NCBI GenBank assembly: GCA_009668975.1
Contig: SBEG01000007.1
Coordinates: forward strand, 1-64,000
Origin: Deltaproteobacteria bacterium
GTDB lineage: Bacteria > Desulfobacterota > Desulfuromonadia > Geobacterales > Geobacteraceae
Reading direction: 5' to 3'
Length of the DNA stretch: 64,000 bases
The notes under the pieces were generated by a model. It was not told the origin of the DNA and did not search any database. It saw only the letters and a program-made list of their open reading frames with translations. Shown here piece by piece: positions 44,272 to 54,166 of this stretch (its first letter is position 1; each line of letters starts with the position of its first letter). The position numbers and the translations under genes are program-made.

Positions 44272-45897
44272 TTATGACTCCCCTTTCACGTCAAGTCCCG
44301 GCACCTGTACCGCACCTCCGGCACGGTAGAGAAGGAGAAGGGTTCGACCGCCCACGACTCCATCCGGCTCGATACCTTGAGCAGCCTGAAAACGCTTGAC
44401 CGCTTCAGACATTTCGTCATCAAACAATGCGGTAACCGGCCCTTGGTAAAAACCGGCGTTTTCAAGGAGCAGTTTGAGACTCTTGATGGACTCTCCGTTG
44501 TCGCCCAATCTGCTCACCAACGGCAGGTTCCGCAGATTCATCCAGGGCAGAAAGCTGCGGCCCGACCAGAACTTTTCCAGCTCGCTGCTGCTGATGGTGG
44601 TGTGCGGAGCAATGACCAGGAGATTATCCTCCCGGCCGATCAGGGCAACATAACGCAGTCCCTTTCCTTCCGGCAGGGACAACTCCAGGATGGCCGGGTA
44701 ATTAAGACGGAGCAGGGCCCCCAGGTTCCCCTTATTGCGGACCAGGTTCAGCCCGCGTCCAGCGGCATACCCCTCCAAGGTGACAGATTCGGGCGAGTCC
44801 CGCGGGACGGTAACCGGGGCAACACCCCAGATTCGAGCCAGGGCATTAAAAGCCGCTGCGGCGCTCTCCCCCTCGCTTATCCCTGCCAATTGGACGTACA
44901 GGTCGAGCGAAGCACCCTTGTCCTGCTGTTGACGTTCCGCAGCCGCAAGCATGGTACCAGTGGACGATGCAACGATTTCCTTGGTCGAGAGCTGTCCGCC
45001 AAAGATACCGTACAGGCCGCAGACCGCAAGGACCAGAATGGTCCCAGCTGCGAGATAACGCAGGAATTGGAGCGGGAATGCCCGCGGCTCCTGCTTCTTC
45101 ACGTCGGTAATCGCCGCAGAAACCATCCGGGCGGTAACCTCGCGGCTCCCTTTTGTGTAGGCGATCAGCAGCGCGCGATCGCAGGCAACATTGATCAGCC
45201 GGGGCAGTCCTCCGGAGAAGCGGAAAATCCGCTTCAGAGCTCCGGGTGAAAATATTTCGCTGCTTTGTCCGGCAGCAACTTCCAGGCGGTGTTCGATATA
45301 GTCCACGGTATCGTTGAAATCCATTGGACAGAGATGATACCTGACCGTAATCCGCTGGCTCAGCTGCCGCAGTTCCGATTTTTTCAGTTTTTCACGCAAC
45401 TCGGGCTGGCCCACCAGAACGATCTGAATCAGCTTGTCCTTTTCCGTTTCCAGGTTGGAAATGAGGCGGATCTGCTCTAAAACCTGGGGATCAAGATTCT
45501 GGGCCTCATCGATGACGAGAACAACGGTACGTCCCGCGGCATTCTGCTGCAGGAGAAATTGATTCAACGTCTGCAGCAGGGGCGAGTTCTTTTGCTCCTC
45601 GCAGGGAATGCCGTACTCATGGTTGATATTCTGCAGAAGCTCGATTGCCGAAAGGGACGGGTTGAAAATAAGGGCGGTGCGGTAGGTATCACTGTCAAGC
45701 TGATTCAGAAGTGATCTGAGCACCGTGGTCTTCCCAGTACCGACTTCTCCGGTAAGCTCGATGAATCCCGCGTGGCTGTCGATTCCGTAGAGAAGATGGG
45801 CGAAGGCCTCTTTGTGGTTCTTGCTGAGGAAAATGAACCGGGGATTGGGGGTTATGGTAAAGGGCTTTTCTTTGAAACCGAAAAAACTGCTGTACAT
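44272..45897 (-). CDS. exeA: ExeA/GspA-like AAA ATPase with peptidoglycan-binding domain
   Basis: The protein is 541 residues from ATG 45897 (Met-Tyr-Ser-Ser-Phe-Phe-Gly-Phe), the typical ExeA start; the longer frame to 45966 is not needed. Walker A Gly-Glu-Val-Gly-Thr-Gly-Lys-Thr lies near 53 and Walker B Val-Leu-Val-Ile-Asp-Glu-Ala-Gln near 130. A membrane segment is at about 285-308. The C-terminal part has a C39-like region and a PG_binding_1 repeat (Gly-Phe-Tyr-Gln-Gly-Pro-Val, later Phe-Gln-Ala-Ala-Gln-Gly-Ile). It drives secretin assembly with GspB. Confidence 0.9.
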   Translation of the reverse strand: MYSSFFGFKEKPFTITPNPRFIFLSKNHKEAFAHLLYGIDSHAGFIELTGEVGTGKTTVLRSLLNQLDSDTYRTALIFNPSLSAIELLQNINHEYGIPCEEQKNSPLLQTLNQFLLQQNAAGRTVVLVIDEAQNLDPQVLEQIRLISNLETEKDKLIQIVLVGQPELREKLKKSELRQLSQRITVRYHLCPMDFNDTVDYIEHRLEVAAGQSSEIFSPGALKRIFRFSGGLPRLINVACDRALLIAYTKGSREVTARMVSAAITDVKKQEPRAFPLQFLRYLAAGTILVLAVCGLYGIFGGQLSTKEIVASSTGTMLAAAERQQQDKGASLDLYVQLAGISEGESAAAAFNALARIWGVAPVTVPRDSPESVTLEGYAAGRGLNLVRNKGNLGALLRLNYPAILELSLPEGKGLRYVALIGREDNLLVIAPHTTISSSELEKFWSGRSFLPWMNLRNLPLVSRLGDNGESIKSLKLLLENAGFYQGPVTALFDDEMSEAVKRFQAAQGIEPDGVVGGRTLLLLYRAGGAVQVPGLDVKGES

Positions 45898-46320
45898 GCT
45901 TGACTCCCGATGTCTGACAAGCGACGAAACCGGCCCACAATACCGGCGAATGATTTCCTCCGGCAAGATCCCAGACTGAACGGCAAAACATTCGATATTC
46001 TTTGCATTTATACCTTAAATAATCATGGTATTATATACCCGATCGAAAAGCGACGGAAGCTTTTTTTCCCCGGCAACGGACGTCCTGTCCTTACGCGCGC
46101 AATTTAAGGGAATGGTCACGGGTGACCGTGACCCTATCGTACAATTGCCAAAACTGCCAGCCTCGGTGTTCGCCTACGCGAAACTCAGTGTTTTTTATTG
46201 ACCACTTCCTGAGTACATAGTATATATAAAAAGTTTAATCCTCTCACCTCCCCGGTGAGGGGATTTTCTCAGTGTTCCCGGCAACTTCGGTCATATCATT
46301 TTACTAGTCAGGAGGAGAGA
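45898..46320. promoter_or_regulatory. Divergent exeA/pta control region
   Basis: An exact short palindrome, GGTAT-TAT-ATACC at 46027-46039, lies near the exeA side. On the pta side the promoter boxes are at 46198-46226, and a 5' leader hairpin CTCACC/GGTGAG lies at 46243-46259. Confidence 0.55.
46198..46226 (+). promoter_or_regulatory. Sigma-70 promoter of pta
   Basis: TTGACC at 46198-46203, a 17-base spacer and TATATA at 46221-46226 make a near-consensus promoter. It leaves a leader of about 85 bases containing a small stem-loop before the ribosome site AGGAGGAG. Confidence 0.7.
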
Positions 46321-47319
46321 ATGCAGTTTATTGACAAAATCAAGGCTAAGGCAAAAGCAAACCAGCAAATCGTGGTGCTCCCGGAAAGTTACGACGAGAG
46401 AATGTTGTACGCTGCGGAGAAGATTGTTGAGCAGGGACTCGCGAAGCTCGTACTTCTCGGCAACCAGACCAAGGTGAGCGAAGCGGCGGCAGCCAAAGGG
46501 GTGAATCTTGCCGGTGTCGAGATCATTGACCCCTGCACCGCTCCGAAACTCGATTCCTATGTGGAAGCTCTCGTGGAACTGCGCAAAAAGAAGGGGCTGA
46601 CCCCGGAAGATGCCCGCAAACTCCTGACTGCCGAAGACAACCTCTACTTTGCCGGCATGATGGTTCGCCTGGGTGATGCGGGCGGCTGCGTGGCAGGGGC
46701 AACCAGCACCACCGGCGCCGTAATCAGATCTGCCATTCAAACCATCGGGACCCTCCCCGGCATCAAAACCGTCTCTTCCTTCTTCGTCATGATCACCAAA
46801 GATGCCAAATTCGGTGAAGACGGCATCCTCTTTTTTGCCGACTGCGCGGTTAATCCGAATCCGGATTCCCAGGCTTTGGCGGAAATCGCCCTTGAAACCG
46901 CCCGCAACTGCAAGGCGTTCCTCGATGTGGAACCCCGGGTGGCCATGCTGTCCTTTTCCACCAAGGGCAGCGCCTCCCACCCTGACGTGGACAAGGTCAC
47001 CAAGGCCCTCGAAATTGCCAAACAGATCTCTCCGGATCTGCAGATCGACGGTGAGCTGCAGGCCGACGCGGCTCTCATCCCCAGCATCGGCGAAAAGAAA
47101 GCTCCCGGAAGCGCCGTGGCAGGCAAGGCTAATGTCATTGTCTTCCCCGACCTTGATGCAGCCAACATCGGCTACAAGCTTACGGAAAGAATTGGCGGCG
47201 CCGAAGCCATCGGACCGATACTCCAGGGTCTCGCCAAGCCGGTCAATGATCTCTCCCGCGGCTGCTCCGTGGAAGATATCGTCAGCGTCACGGCAATCAC
47301 TGCCGTACAGGCACAGTAA
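46321..47319 (+). CDS. pta: Phosphate acetyltransferase
   Basis: The protein is 332 residues from ATG 46321, with AGGAGGAG upstream. It is the short (class I) Pta without the DRTGG extension. Family segments are [25 protein letters not shown] and Ser-Phe-Ser-Thr-Lys-Gly-Ser. It interconverts acetyl-CoA and acetyl phosphate. ackA lies convergent just downstream, so the two steps of acetate metabolism are separately transcribed. Confidence 0.95.
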   Translation: MQFIDKIKAKAKANQQIVVLPESYDERMLYAAEKIVEQGLAKLVLLGNQTKVSEAAAAKGVNLAGVEIIDPCTAPKLDSYVEALVELRKKKGLTPEDARKLLTAEDNLYFAGMMVRLGDAGGCVAGATSTTGAVIRSAIQTIGTLPGIKTVSSFFVMITKDAKFGEDGILFFADCAVNPNPDSQALAEIALETARNCKAFLDVEPRVAMLSFSTKGSASHPDVDKVTKALEIAKQISPDLQIDGELQADAALIPSIGEKKAPGSAVAGKANVIVFPDLDAANIGYKLTERIGGAEAIGPILQGLAKPVNDLSRGCSVEDIVSVTAITAVQAQ

Positions 47320-47393
47320 CCAACCGTAGAGCAAAGGGTGAAGCATGCTTCGCTGCCCGAGGCAGCTTCACCCTTCAAATAGAGCGGACAAAA

Positions 47394-47421
47394 AAAGGCC
47401 GGCAAATTTTGCCGGCCTTTT
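47394..47421. terminator. Bidirectional terminator shared by pta and ackA
   Basis: AAAGGCCGGCAAA and TTTGCCGGCCTTT pair perfectly, flanked by A- and T-runs on both sides. It lies between the convergent stops. Confidence 0.88.
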
Positions 47422-47447
47422 GTGTTTTCGGAAGTATCCGCGGGTTC

Positions 47448-48707
47448 TTACTTGCCGTAATCCGCCCTGGAAAAGGAGTACTCGAAGTTCATGTGATCGG
47501 TATAGGTGCCGTCAAGAATTGCGGCAACATCTTCGGTAAAGACCAGTTCCTCATCCGTCGGGATAACAAACACCTTGATCGGGGAATCGTCAGTCGTGAT
47601 GAGGCATTCCTCACCCTTGACCGCGGCGCGATTCCTCTCGAGATCGAGGTGGATGCCCATGTGCTCAAGATTTTCACAGGCCATTTCACGGATCTGCCAG
47701 CCACGCTCACCAACGCCGGCGGTGAAGACAACTGCGTCGAGCCGTCCAAGAACAGCCATATAGCTGCCGATATACTTGCGCAGACGATATGCCTCGATAT
47801 CCATGGCAAGCTTGCAGGTCTTGTCACCCTTTTCGGCATGGGCTGTCACATCCCGGCGGTCGGTAAATTTACCGGTAATGCCGAGAATACCGCTCTTCTT
47901 GTTGAGGATGCCATCGATTTCAGAGGCGGAAAGGCCCTCGATCTGCATCATGAAGCCGGGGATCGCCGGATCGATATCGCCGCAGCGGGTACCCATTACG
48001 GCACCTTCGAGAGGGGTCAGACCCATGCTGGTATCTACGGAAAGGCCATTCTTGATGGCGGTATGGGAAACACCGTTACCGATGTGCATGGTAATGATGT
48101 TGCAGTCTTTCGCTTTTTTGCCCAGCAGTACCGCGGCCCGCTTGGAAACATAGAGGTGCGAGGTGCCATGAAAACCATAGCGGCGAACACCGTAACGGAC
48201 ATACCAGTCGTAGGGCAGCGGGTAAATGTAGGCATACTCCGGCATAGTCTGATGGAAGGCCGTGTCGAAGATGGCCACGTTCGGAACGTCGGGGAGAACC
48301 GCCATCATCGCCTCGATACCGGCAATGTTGGGCGGATTGTGCAACGGCGCAAGGTGCTGCACCGCCTTAACGGCGTCGAGCACTTTCTCATCGATCAGCA
48401 CTGACTGGGTGAACTGCTCGCCACCATGGACAACACGATGGCCGACAGCGGAAATCTCTCTGATGTCATTGATGACGCCATGCTCCGGATCGGTCAGGGT
48501 TTTGATGATCAGATCCATTGCAACGGTGTGGTTCGGGCACTCATGCTCGACCTTGTACTTCTGACGGCCCGGTACTTCCTGCTGAATGAAAGAGCCTCCG
48601 ACAACAACCCTTTCAACTACACCCTTTGCAATGAGCTCCTTGCGGCTCCAGCTGTAGAGCTGATACTTGACAGACGAACTGCCACAATTAATGGCGAGAA
48701 TATCCAT
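47448..48707 (-). CDS. ackA: Acetate kinase
   Basis: The protein is 419 residues with GGGAGG before ATG 48707. ASKHA-kinase signatures are visible: Ala-Ile-Asn-Cys-Gly-Ser-Ser-Ser-Val-Lys, His-Arg-Val-Val-His-Gly-Gly, Phe-Asp-Thr-Ala-Phe-His and Phe-Thr-Ala-Gly-Val-Gly-Glu. It converts acetyl phosphate and ADP to acetate and ATP, and the reverse during acetate uptake. The gene faces pta. Confidence 0.96.
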   Translation of the reverse strand: MDILAINCGSSSVKYQLYSWSRKELIAKGVVERVVVGGSFIQQEVPGRQKYKVEHECPNHTVAMDLIIKTLTDPEHGVINDIREISAVGHRVVHGGEQFTQSVLIDEKVLDAVKAVQHLAPLHNPPNIAGIEAMMAVLPDVPNVAIFDTAFHQTMPEYAYIYPLPYDWYVRYGVRRYGFHGTSHLYVSKRAAVLLGKKAKDCNIITMHIGNGVSHTAIKNGLSVDTSMGLTPLEGAVMGTRCGDIDPAIPGFMMQIEGLSASEIDGILNKKSGILGITGKFTDRRDVTAHAEKGDKTCKLAMDIEAYRLRKYIGSYMAVLGRLDAVVFTAGVGERGWQIREMACENLEHMGIHLDLERNRAAVKGEECLITTDDSPIKVFVIPTDEELVFTEDVAAILDGTYTDHMNFEYSFSRADYGK

Positions 48708-49090
48708 TTACTTCCTCCCGGTATAAGGTAATTTCTAAATTTGGATTGAGGTGGTCGAGGTAATCAGGTATGCCTGGAACGACAACGCTGGCGTTTACTG
48801 AGGCAAAGTAAAATAACCGCTATTATATACAATAGAGTTTCTGCGATTTCAACAGTTTTGTTGATCTGCACTCCGGTCACGACGTGACATGAGAGCGGCT
48901 AACATATCAAATTATTTATGAATTTAGGAATGATGAAAAAAATGGCCGGAGGCGCCGCATGGGAACAAATCTCCCGTTATGTAAGAATTTAATTATAAAT
49001 AAATTTATTTATTTTTACCAAATAATTTGATTGACCGTCCGTAATCGGCGCCGGTTAACAAGGAACTTCATCAACAATTGAACGGCATCG
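48708..49090. other. AT-rich spacer between ackA and hoxW
   Basis: There are 383 bases without a supported gene. The ackA promoter should lie near the left end, on the minus strand. The AT-rich run around 48990-49030 contains TTAATTATAAATAAATTT. I see no convincing hox terminator hairpin. Confidence 0.5.
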
Positions 49091-49549
49091 TCACTGAAGG
49101 GGGATTTTTCGCAGAAAGACCTGAAGATTTTCAAAAGCAGAGGCAAGATTTTTTTCTGAAGTGAGACTCAAACCTTCCCCATAACCGAAATCAACCCCGG
49201 GAATGGTAACCTGCCAGGCGGGAAGAACAGTTCCACGGAGAAGTTCCGCGTAGCAAAGGAGTTCGGCGGGGGAGAATTGGTGCCCGAATACGGGTGGAGG
49301 CTCCAGCCCATCCAGCGTCCGGATACACACTTCTTCACCCTCAGGACAACGAATGACAGAGGCATCCAGAAACAGGACTGCCGTTACATCGGCCGCGGCC
49401 AGATCCTGAGCAAGCTCAGGCGCCAGCTGATGCACCGTGATCACTCTCAGATCATTACGCCCGCCCCGTTCTTCAAGCATTCCGGCAAGGACCGGACCGG
49501 CGCCATCATCCCGGCGCAGAGGATTTCCATAACCGATCAACAGTATCAT
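49091..49549 (-). CDS. hoxW: Hydrogenase maturation protease (HoxW/HyaD-like)
   Basis: The protein is 152 residues. The peptidase M52 pattern is clear: Gly-Tyr-Gly-Asn-Pro-Leu-Arg-Arg-Asp-Asp-Gly at the N-terminus, an Asp in Phe-Leu-Asp-Ala and a His in Gly-His-Gln-Phe-Ser-Pro, which form the nickel-sensing site. It removes the C-terminal tail of the large subunit after Ni insertion. It is the last gene of the hox operon, 33 bp after hoxH. Confidence 0.92.
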   Translation of the reverse strand: MILLIGYGNPLRRDDGAGPVLAGMLEERGGRNDLRVITVHQLAPELAQDLAAADVTAVLFLDASVIRCPEGEEVCIRTLDGLEPPPVFGHQFSPAELLCYAELLRGTVLPAWQVTIPGVDFGYGEGLSLTSEKNLASAFENLQVFLRKIPLQ

Positions 49550-49582
49550 AGATCACCCGGGAATCAGCGGCGTCAGAGAATA

Positions 49583-51022
49583 TCAGCCACGCGAAAACTC
49601 CTTCACCACACTGCCGTCGGGAGCTATGACCCGGATCACCAGCGGCATCCGTCCGACAGCATGGGTTGAGCAGCTGAGGCACGGGTCGTAGGCCCGAATA
49701 CCATGCTCCACCCGATTGAGCATCCCTTCCGTCACCGAATCCCCCTGAACATACTTCCTGGCAATGTTGGTGATTGTCCGGTTCATGGCCAGGTTGTTAT
49801 GGCCGGTCGAGACGATCAGGTTGACATCGGTAATGATGCCGTTGCGGTCAACTGAATAGTCGTGGATCAAAGTGCCACGGGGAGCCTCGACCATGCCGAT
49901 CCCTTTCAAGCGGTTCACCCCTGCCTCGGCCCGCACCCAATCGTCGAGGATCTCGTCATCGTCCAGCGTTTGCGCGATCTTTTCCAAAGCAAAGAGGATT
50001 TCGATCAGCCGGGCATAATGATAGTGAAAACTGCTGGTCACCGTGCGGCCATTGCCGAGCTTGCGGAAGTTTGCAAGTTCTTCGTCAGCCCTCGGGGTGC
50101 CGGCGAAATCGCAGACATTGAGACGCGCCAGCGGGCCGACGCGATACATGCCGGCGGACTGGCTCCGGTTATACGGACCATGTGGCTTGAAGAAAGGGAA
50201 TTTCAGGTAGCTCCAATCTTCCGATGCCTCTTCGATATAGTCCCGGTACCGCTCATTGGCCACCCCGGCCTCAATCGGCGTCCCGTCACTGCCGGTAAAG
50301 CGCAGCAGGCCATCATAGTGCTCCAGGCCGCCTTCGGGGGTCACCAGTCCGGCAAACAGCGAAGGAAAATCATAGGTCGATACTACATCGGCAAACTGCG
50401 CAAAGCTCTTCTTGAGCAGGTCCAGGGCAAGCCCGATTGTTTCAAAGCCTTCAGGAAGCATGGCCCTGATGGCGGCTCGCTTCTCCTCATTCAACGGCTG
50501 GCGGACACCGCCCGGCACAGCCCAGGCCTGGTGGATACTCTTGTCGGCCAGAATCCGGATGATCTCCTGGCCAATGCCGCGCAAGCGGATCCCTTTCCGG
50601 GCAACGTCAGGAAACTTTTGGATCAGCCCCATGACATTGCGGGTTGCGGGGTCATGATCGAAGCCCAGCAGCAGATCCGGGGCGCTGAGGTGAAAGAAAC
50701 TCAAGGCATGGCTCTGAATGTACTGGGCCCAGTTGAAAATCCGGCGGAGCTTTTCCGCCACCGGCGGAATCGCAACCCCCATGATGGCATCGCCGGCCTT
50801 GACCGAGGCAAGCGCATGGCTGGTGGGACAGATACCGCAGATCCGGTTGGTGATTCCAGGCATCTCATGGAAGGGCCGCCCAACACAGAACTTCTCAAAG
50901 GCACGAAACTCCACCACATGCAGCCGGGCCTCGCTGACCGCGCCGCAGTCGTCCAGGTAAATGGAAACCTTTGCATGCCCCTCGATCCTGGTGACCGGTT
51001 CTATACGCAGCATCGTAGCCAT
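49583..51022 (-). CDS. hoxH: NiFe hydrogenase large subunit HoxH
   Basis: The protein is 479 residues from ATG 51022; the frame to 51055 runs into the repeat. The NiFe ligands are in [10 protein letters not shown] near residue 60 and Asp-Pro-Cys-Leu-Ser-Cys-Ser-Thr-His near 450. After the last His, a tail of about 25 residues remains for removal by HoxW. It is the H2-activating subunit of a group 3 (NAD-linked) enzyme. It is separated from hoxY by 124 bp that hold a repeat element. Confidence 0.95.
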   Translation of the reverse strand: MATMLRIEPVTRIEGHAKVSIYLDDCGAVSEARLHVVEFRAFEKFCVGRPFHEMPGITNRICGICPTSHALASVKAGDAIMGVAIPPVAEKLRRIFNWAQYIQSHALSFFHLSAPDLLLGFDHDPATRNVMGLIQKFPDVARKGIRLRGIGQEIIRILADKSIHQAWAVPGGVRQPLNEEKRAAIRAMLPEGFETIGLALDLLKKSFAQFADVVSTYDFPSLFAGLVTPEGGLEHYDGLLRFTGSDGTPIEAGVANERYRDYIEEASEDWSYLKFPFFKPHGPYNRSQSAGMYRVGPLARLNVCDFAGTPRADEELANFRKLGNGRTVTSSFHYHYARLIEILFALEKIAQTLDDDEILDDWVRAEAGVNRLKGIGMVEAPRGTLIHDYSVDRNGIITDVNLIVSTGHNNLAMNRTITNIARKYVQGDSVTEGMLNRVEHGIRAYDPCLSCSTHAVGRMPLVIRVIAPDGSVVKEFSRG

Positions 51023-51036
51023 AGAGCGACACTCCT

Positions 51037-51146
51037 TATTCCAATTTCCTATCAAGGCTCTCTCTGCGTTGGCTCATCTTCGGCTGCTCAACGTACACTT
51101 CAGTTCGCCTCGCCGCCTTGAGATCATCCTTGATCTGGAATTGGTA
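51037..51146. repeat. MITE-like repeat, family 2, copy B, inside the hox operon
   Basis: This is the inverted, slightly shorter version of copy A at 40451-40576. It fills nearly the whole hoxY-hoxH gap, from the hoxY stop codon to 15 bp before the hoxH start. The transcript would fold here. Confidence 0.85.
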
Positions 51147-51689
51147 TTAGCCGAACGTTATCGATTCGGCCGGCAACTCCGGCTTCTCGCCCGCCAGCAA
51201 GGCGGTAACCGTCCTGAGAATCCGGTCCGGGTCAGGCGGACAGCCCGGCAGATAAAAGTCCACGGGAACAGCGGCATGCAGCGGATAAACCTTGGGCAGC
51301 AACACGGGCAAAACCTCCAGGGCTTCCGGGCCCTTGGGAATGCTTCCCGGCCCGGCCTGATAGACCTGGGTCAGCACATCGTCGATTTTAAGCCGGTTAC
51401 GCAATTGCGAGGTATTTCCGGTAACGGCGCAATCGCCGAAACTGACCAGCACCCGTGACCGCTCCCGCGCCTTCAGCAGCAGCTCCAGGTTTTCGGTGTT
51501 GCAGAGGGCGCCCTCCACCAGCACCACGTCCACATCCTCGGGAAATTCCTTCACGTCGGCAAGGGGGCTGTAAACCAGTTCGATGCGATCCGCCAGGTCG
51601 AACAGTTTTTCGTCAATATCGAGAAAACTCATATGGCAGCCGGAACAACCACCCAGCCAGACTGTCGCGACTCGCGCTTTGCTTGTCAT
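51147..51689 (-). CDS. hoxY: NiFe hydrogenase small subunit HoxY
   Basis: The protein is 180 residues from ATG 51689, which overlaps the hoxU stop by 4 bp (ATGA); the longer frame is an overrun. It has [25 protein letters not shown] and Leu-Pro-Gly-Cys-Pro-Pro-Asp, the proximal [4Fe-4S] ligands. Like other HoxY proteins it lacks the extra clusters of respiratory small subunits. Confidence 0.94.
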   Translation of the reverse strand: MTSKARVATVWLGGCSGCHMSFLDIDEKLFDLADRIELVYSPLADVKEFPEDVDVVLVEGALCNTENLELLLKARERSRVLVSFGDCAVTGNTSQLRNRLKIDDVLTQVYQAGPGSIPKGPEALEVLPVLLPKVYPLHAAVPVDFYLPGCPPDPDRILRTVTALLAGEKPELPAESITFG

Positions 51690-52408
51690 AGGTAACTCCA
51701 GGTTTTTTTCTCTCTGCCGCCCCTGATCCACTGCAGGAAGCCCACTTCCTTCTCCATCTCGGCCACCGTCGAACCTTTCCAGAACAGGGTCCCGGTCGGG
51801 CAGACATTGACGCATTTGCCGCATTTCGTACAGGACCTGCTGCTGCCCCAGGTCTGGTGCATGTCGATAATGACCCGGTTTTCGATGCCGCGCCCCTCCA
51901 TATCAAGAGTATGCGCCCCTTCAACCTGGTCGCAGGCCCTGATGCAGCGTGTGCAGCTGATGCAGCGGTTATGGTCCAGGCCATTCCGTTCGTGACTGGT
52001 GTCGATGGGCGGAAGGTCGGGACAGCGGTACTCGAAACGGGAATGATCGACCCCGAGTTGGGCACAAAGGGTGCGCAGCTCGCAGGAACCATTGGCGACA
52101 CACACGGAACAGATGTGATTCCGCTCCGAGAGGAGCAGTTCGAGCGTCATCTTGCGGTACTTCACCAGTTTTTCCGTGTGGGTCTGGATGATCATCCCTT
52201 CCTGGGCCTCGGTTACGCAGGCCGGCAGCAGCCGTCGTGCCCCTTCCACCTGGACCAGGCAGAGCCGACAGGCGCCGATCGGGGTGAGCCCCTCGAGATG
52301 ACAGAGCGTCGGCAGTTCGACACCATTCTGACGGCAGGCCTCCAGCAGGGTAGCCCCCGCGGGTGCGCTCCCTTCGATCCCGTTGATGGTCACGGTGATA
52401 ACGGACAT
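51686..52408 (-). CDS. hoxU: Hox hydrogenase diaphorase iron-sulfur subunit HoxU
   Basis: The protein is 240 residues. The N-terminal [2Fe-2S] ferredoxin domain has Cys-His-Leu-Glu and Gly-Ala-Cys-Arg-Leu-Cys. A His-x2-Cys-x2-Cys segment (Asn-His-Ile-Cys-Ser-Val-Cys) follows, then two [4Fe-4S] motifs, Cys-Ile-Ser-Cys-Thr-Arg-Cys and Cys-Thr-Lys-Cys-Gly-Lys-Cys. It corresponds to the N-terminal part of NuoG and carries electrons between HoxF and HoxY. It lies 24 bp after hoxF. Confidence 0.93.
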   Translation of the reverse strand: MSVITVTINGIEGSAPAGATLLEACRQNGVELPTLCHLEGLTPIGACRLCLVQVEGARRLLPACVTEAQEGMIIQTHTEKLVKYRKMTLELLLSERNHICSVCVANGSCELRTLCAQLGVDHSRFEYRCPDLPPIDTSHERNGLDHNRCISCTRCIRACDQVEGAHTLDMEGRGIENRVIIDMHQTWGSSRSCTKCGKCVNVCPTGTLFWKGSTVAEMEKEVGFLQWIRGGREKKTWSYL

Positions 52409-52432
52409 CGCTCGTTCCCCCTTTCCTGACAG

Positions 52433-54139
52433 CTACGGTTTCGACCCTTCCCGGATGCGGCGCGGCAACTCCGCGACCAGCTCCCGCAACGGCACCTCGT
52501 TCATCACGCAGACACCGACCGGGCACTTTCTCTCCCGGATGTGGGCCTCGTATTCCGCTCGGAAATAGCGGAGGGTGCTGAGGGTCGGATTGGGCGAGGT
52601 GAAACCGAGTCCGCAGAGACTTGTCTCCTGCACCATCTCGGCCAGCTCCCGGAGCTTCTCCAGATCCTCCATGACCGCACTCCCGTTGCAGATTTTCTCC
52701 AGGAAGCGGAGCATCTGCGAGGTTCCCACCCGGCAGGGGATGCATTTTCCGCAACTCTCGTCCCGGCAGAAATCCATGAAAAACCTCGCCACATCGACCA
52801 TGCAGCTCCGGTCGTTCATGATTACGAGACCGCCGGAGCCCATGATCGAGCCGAGGGCTGCCAGGTTATCGTAGTCGATGGGGGTATCCAGGTAGTCGGC
52901 CGGAATGCAGCCGCCGCTCGGCCCCCCGGTCTGGGCGGCCTTGAACCCGGCCCCGCCTGGGATGCCGCCGCCGATTTCGTAGACCACTTCGCGGAGGGTA
53001 ATACCCATCGGCACTTCGATCAGGCCGGTATTACTGATCTCGCCGGCCAGGGCAAAGATCTTGGTTCCCTTGCTCTTTTCCGTACCGATGCTCGCATACC
53101 AGTCGCCGCCGCGGTTGATAATCGGGGCGATGTTGCCGAAGGTCTCAACATTGTTGATCAGGGTCGGCGATCCCCAGAGGCCGCTGTTGGCCGGAAACGG
53201 CGGGCGCGGATAGGGCTGGCCCCGGCGCCCCATGATCGAGGTCAGCAGTCCGGTTTCCTCGCCGCAGACGAATGCGCCGGCCCCCAGGCGGATGTCGACC
53301 CGGAAGTTGAAACTGCTGCCGAAGATGCGGTTGCCGAGAATCTCGGCTTTCTCGGCCTTCTTGATGGCCTTGGCCAAGCGCTCCGCGGCCAGCGGATATT
53401 CAGCCCGCACATAGAAATAGCCCTGATCGGCACCCACGGCATAGGCGGCAATGGCCATCCCCTCCAGCACCAGGAAGGGATCCGACTCCATGGTCGTGCG
53501 GTCCATATAGGCGCCGGGGTCCCCCTCGTCGCCGTTGGCCACGATATATTTCTTCTCGCCCTGGGCCTTCCGGACCAGGTCCCACTTCAAACCGGTGGGA
53601 AAACCGCCGCCGCCGCGGCCGCGCAGGCCGCTCTTCTTGACCTCCTCCACCACCTGCTCCGGGCTCATTTCCTCAAGCACCTTGGACAGCGCGGTAAAAC
53701 CGCCCATGCTCACATAGGATTCGAGGCTTTCCGGATCGATCGAAGCGCTGTTGGCCAGCACCACCTTGAGCTGTTTGGAGAAAAAAGGCAGGTCTCCGGG
53801 CAGAATATTTTCCGTAAGCGGTTGGTTTTCTACCGCATGGGCTTCCAGAATCCGCACCACAAACTCCGGGGTCACCTGCTGGTAGATCACATCCTCACAC
53901 CCCAGGCGCCGCACGGTCACCAGCGGCCCCCTGCTGCAGGGACCGACACAGCCGGTGCGGGTCACATCCACCTCGGCGGCGAGATTCCGCTCTTGCACTG
54001 CCGCCAGCAAGGCCTTGTAGACCGCTTCGGCACCGGACGAAAGACAAGGCGAGCTATAACAGACCAACAGACGGCAGCGATAAGCAGCCCTCTTTTCCTG
54101 CTCCTTCATGGCCATTGTTCGCAGTTCTTCACGTGTCAT
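52433..54139 (-). CDS. hoxF: NAD(H)-binding diaphorase subunit HoxF
   Basis: The protein is 568 residues from ATG 54139 behind GGGAGGA. The N-terminal thioredoxin-like [2Fe-2S] domain has Cys-Tyr-Ser-Ser-Pro-Cys and Cys-Val-Gly-Pro-Cys. The flavin site Gly-Arg-Gly-Gly-Gly-Gly-Phe-Pro and Asn-Gly-Asp-Glu-Gly-Asp-Pro follow, then Glu-Ser-Cys-Gly-Lys-Cys-Ile-Pro-Cys for a [4Fe-4S] cluster. It is the NuoF counterpart and oxidises or reduces NAD(H). Confidence 0.95.
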   Translation of the reverse strand: MTREELRTMAMKEQEKRAAYRCRLLVCYSSPCLSSGAEAVYKALLAAVQERNLAAEVDVTRTGCVGPCSRGPLVTVRRLGCEDVIYQQVTPEFVVRILEAHAVENQPLTENILPGDLPFFSKQLKVVLANSASIDPESLESYVSMGGFTALSKVLEEMSPEQVVEEVKKSGLRGRGGGGFPTGLKWDLVRKAQGEKKYIVANGDEGDPGAYMDRTTMESDPFLVLEGMAIAAYAVGADQGYFYVRAEYPLAAERLAKAIKKAEKAEILGNRIFGSSFNFRVDIRLGAGAFVCGEETGLLTSIMGRRGQPYPRPPFPANSGLWGSPTLINNVETFGNIAPIINRGGDWYASIGTEKSKGTKIFALAGEISNTGLIEVPMGITLREVVYEIGGGIPGGAGFKAAQTGGPSGGCIPADYLDTPIDYDNLAALGSIMGSGGLVIMNDRSCMVDVARFFMDFCRDESCGKCIPCRVGTSQMLRFLEKICNGSAVMEDLEKLRELAEMVQETSLCGLGFTSPNPTLSTLRYFRAEYEAHIRERKCPVGVCVMNEVPLRELVAELPRRIREGSKP

Positions 54140-54166
54140 TATGACGGTCCTCCCGCAGCCGCGCAC

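Noticed and set aside
46291..47346. 351-codon minus-strand frame over pta
   Set aside because: It is a shadow of pta, which has clear enzyme motifs and a promoter.
49862..51121. 419-codon plus-strand frame
   Set aside because: It is antisense to hoxH and runs through the repeat. No family features or ribosome site.
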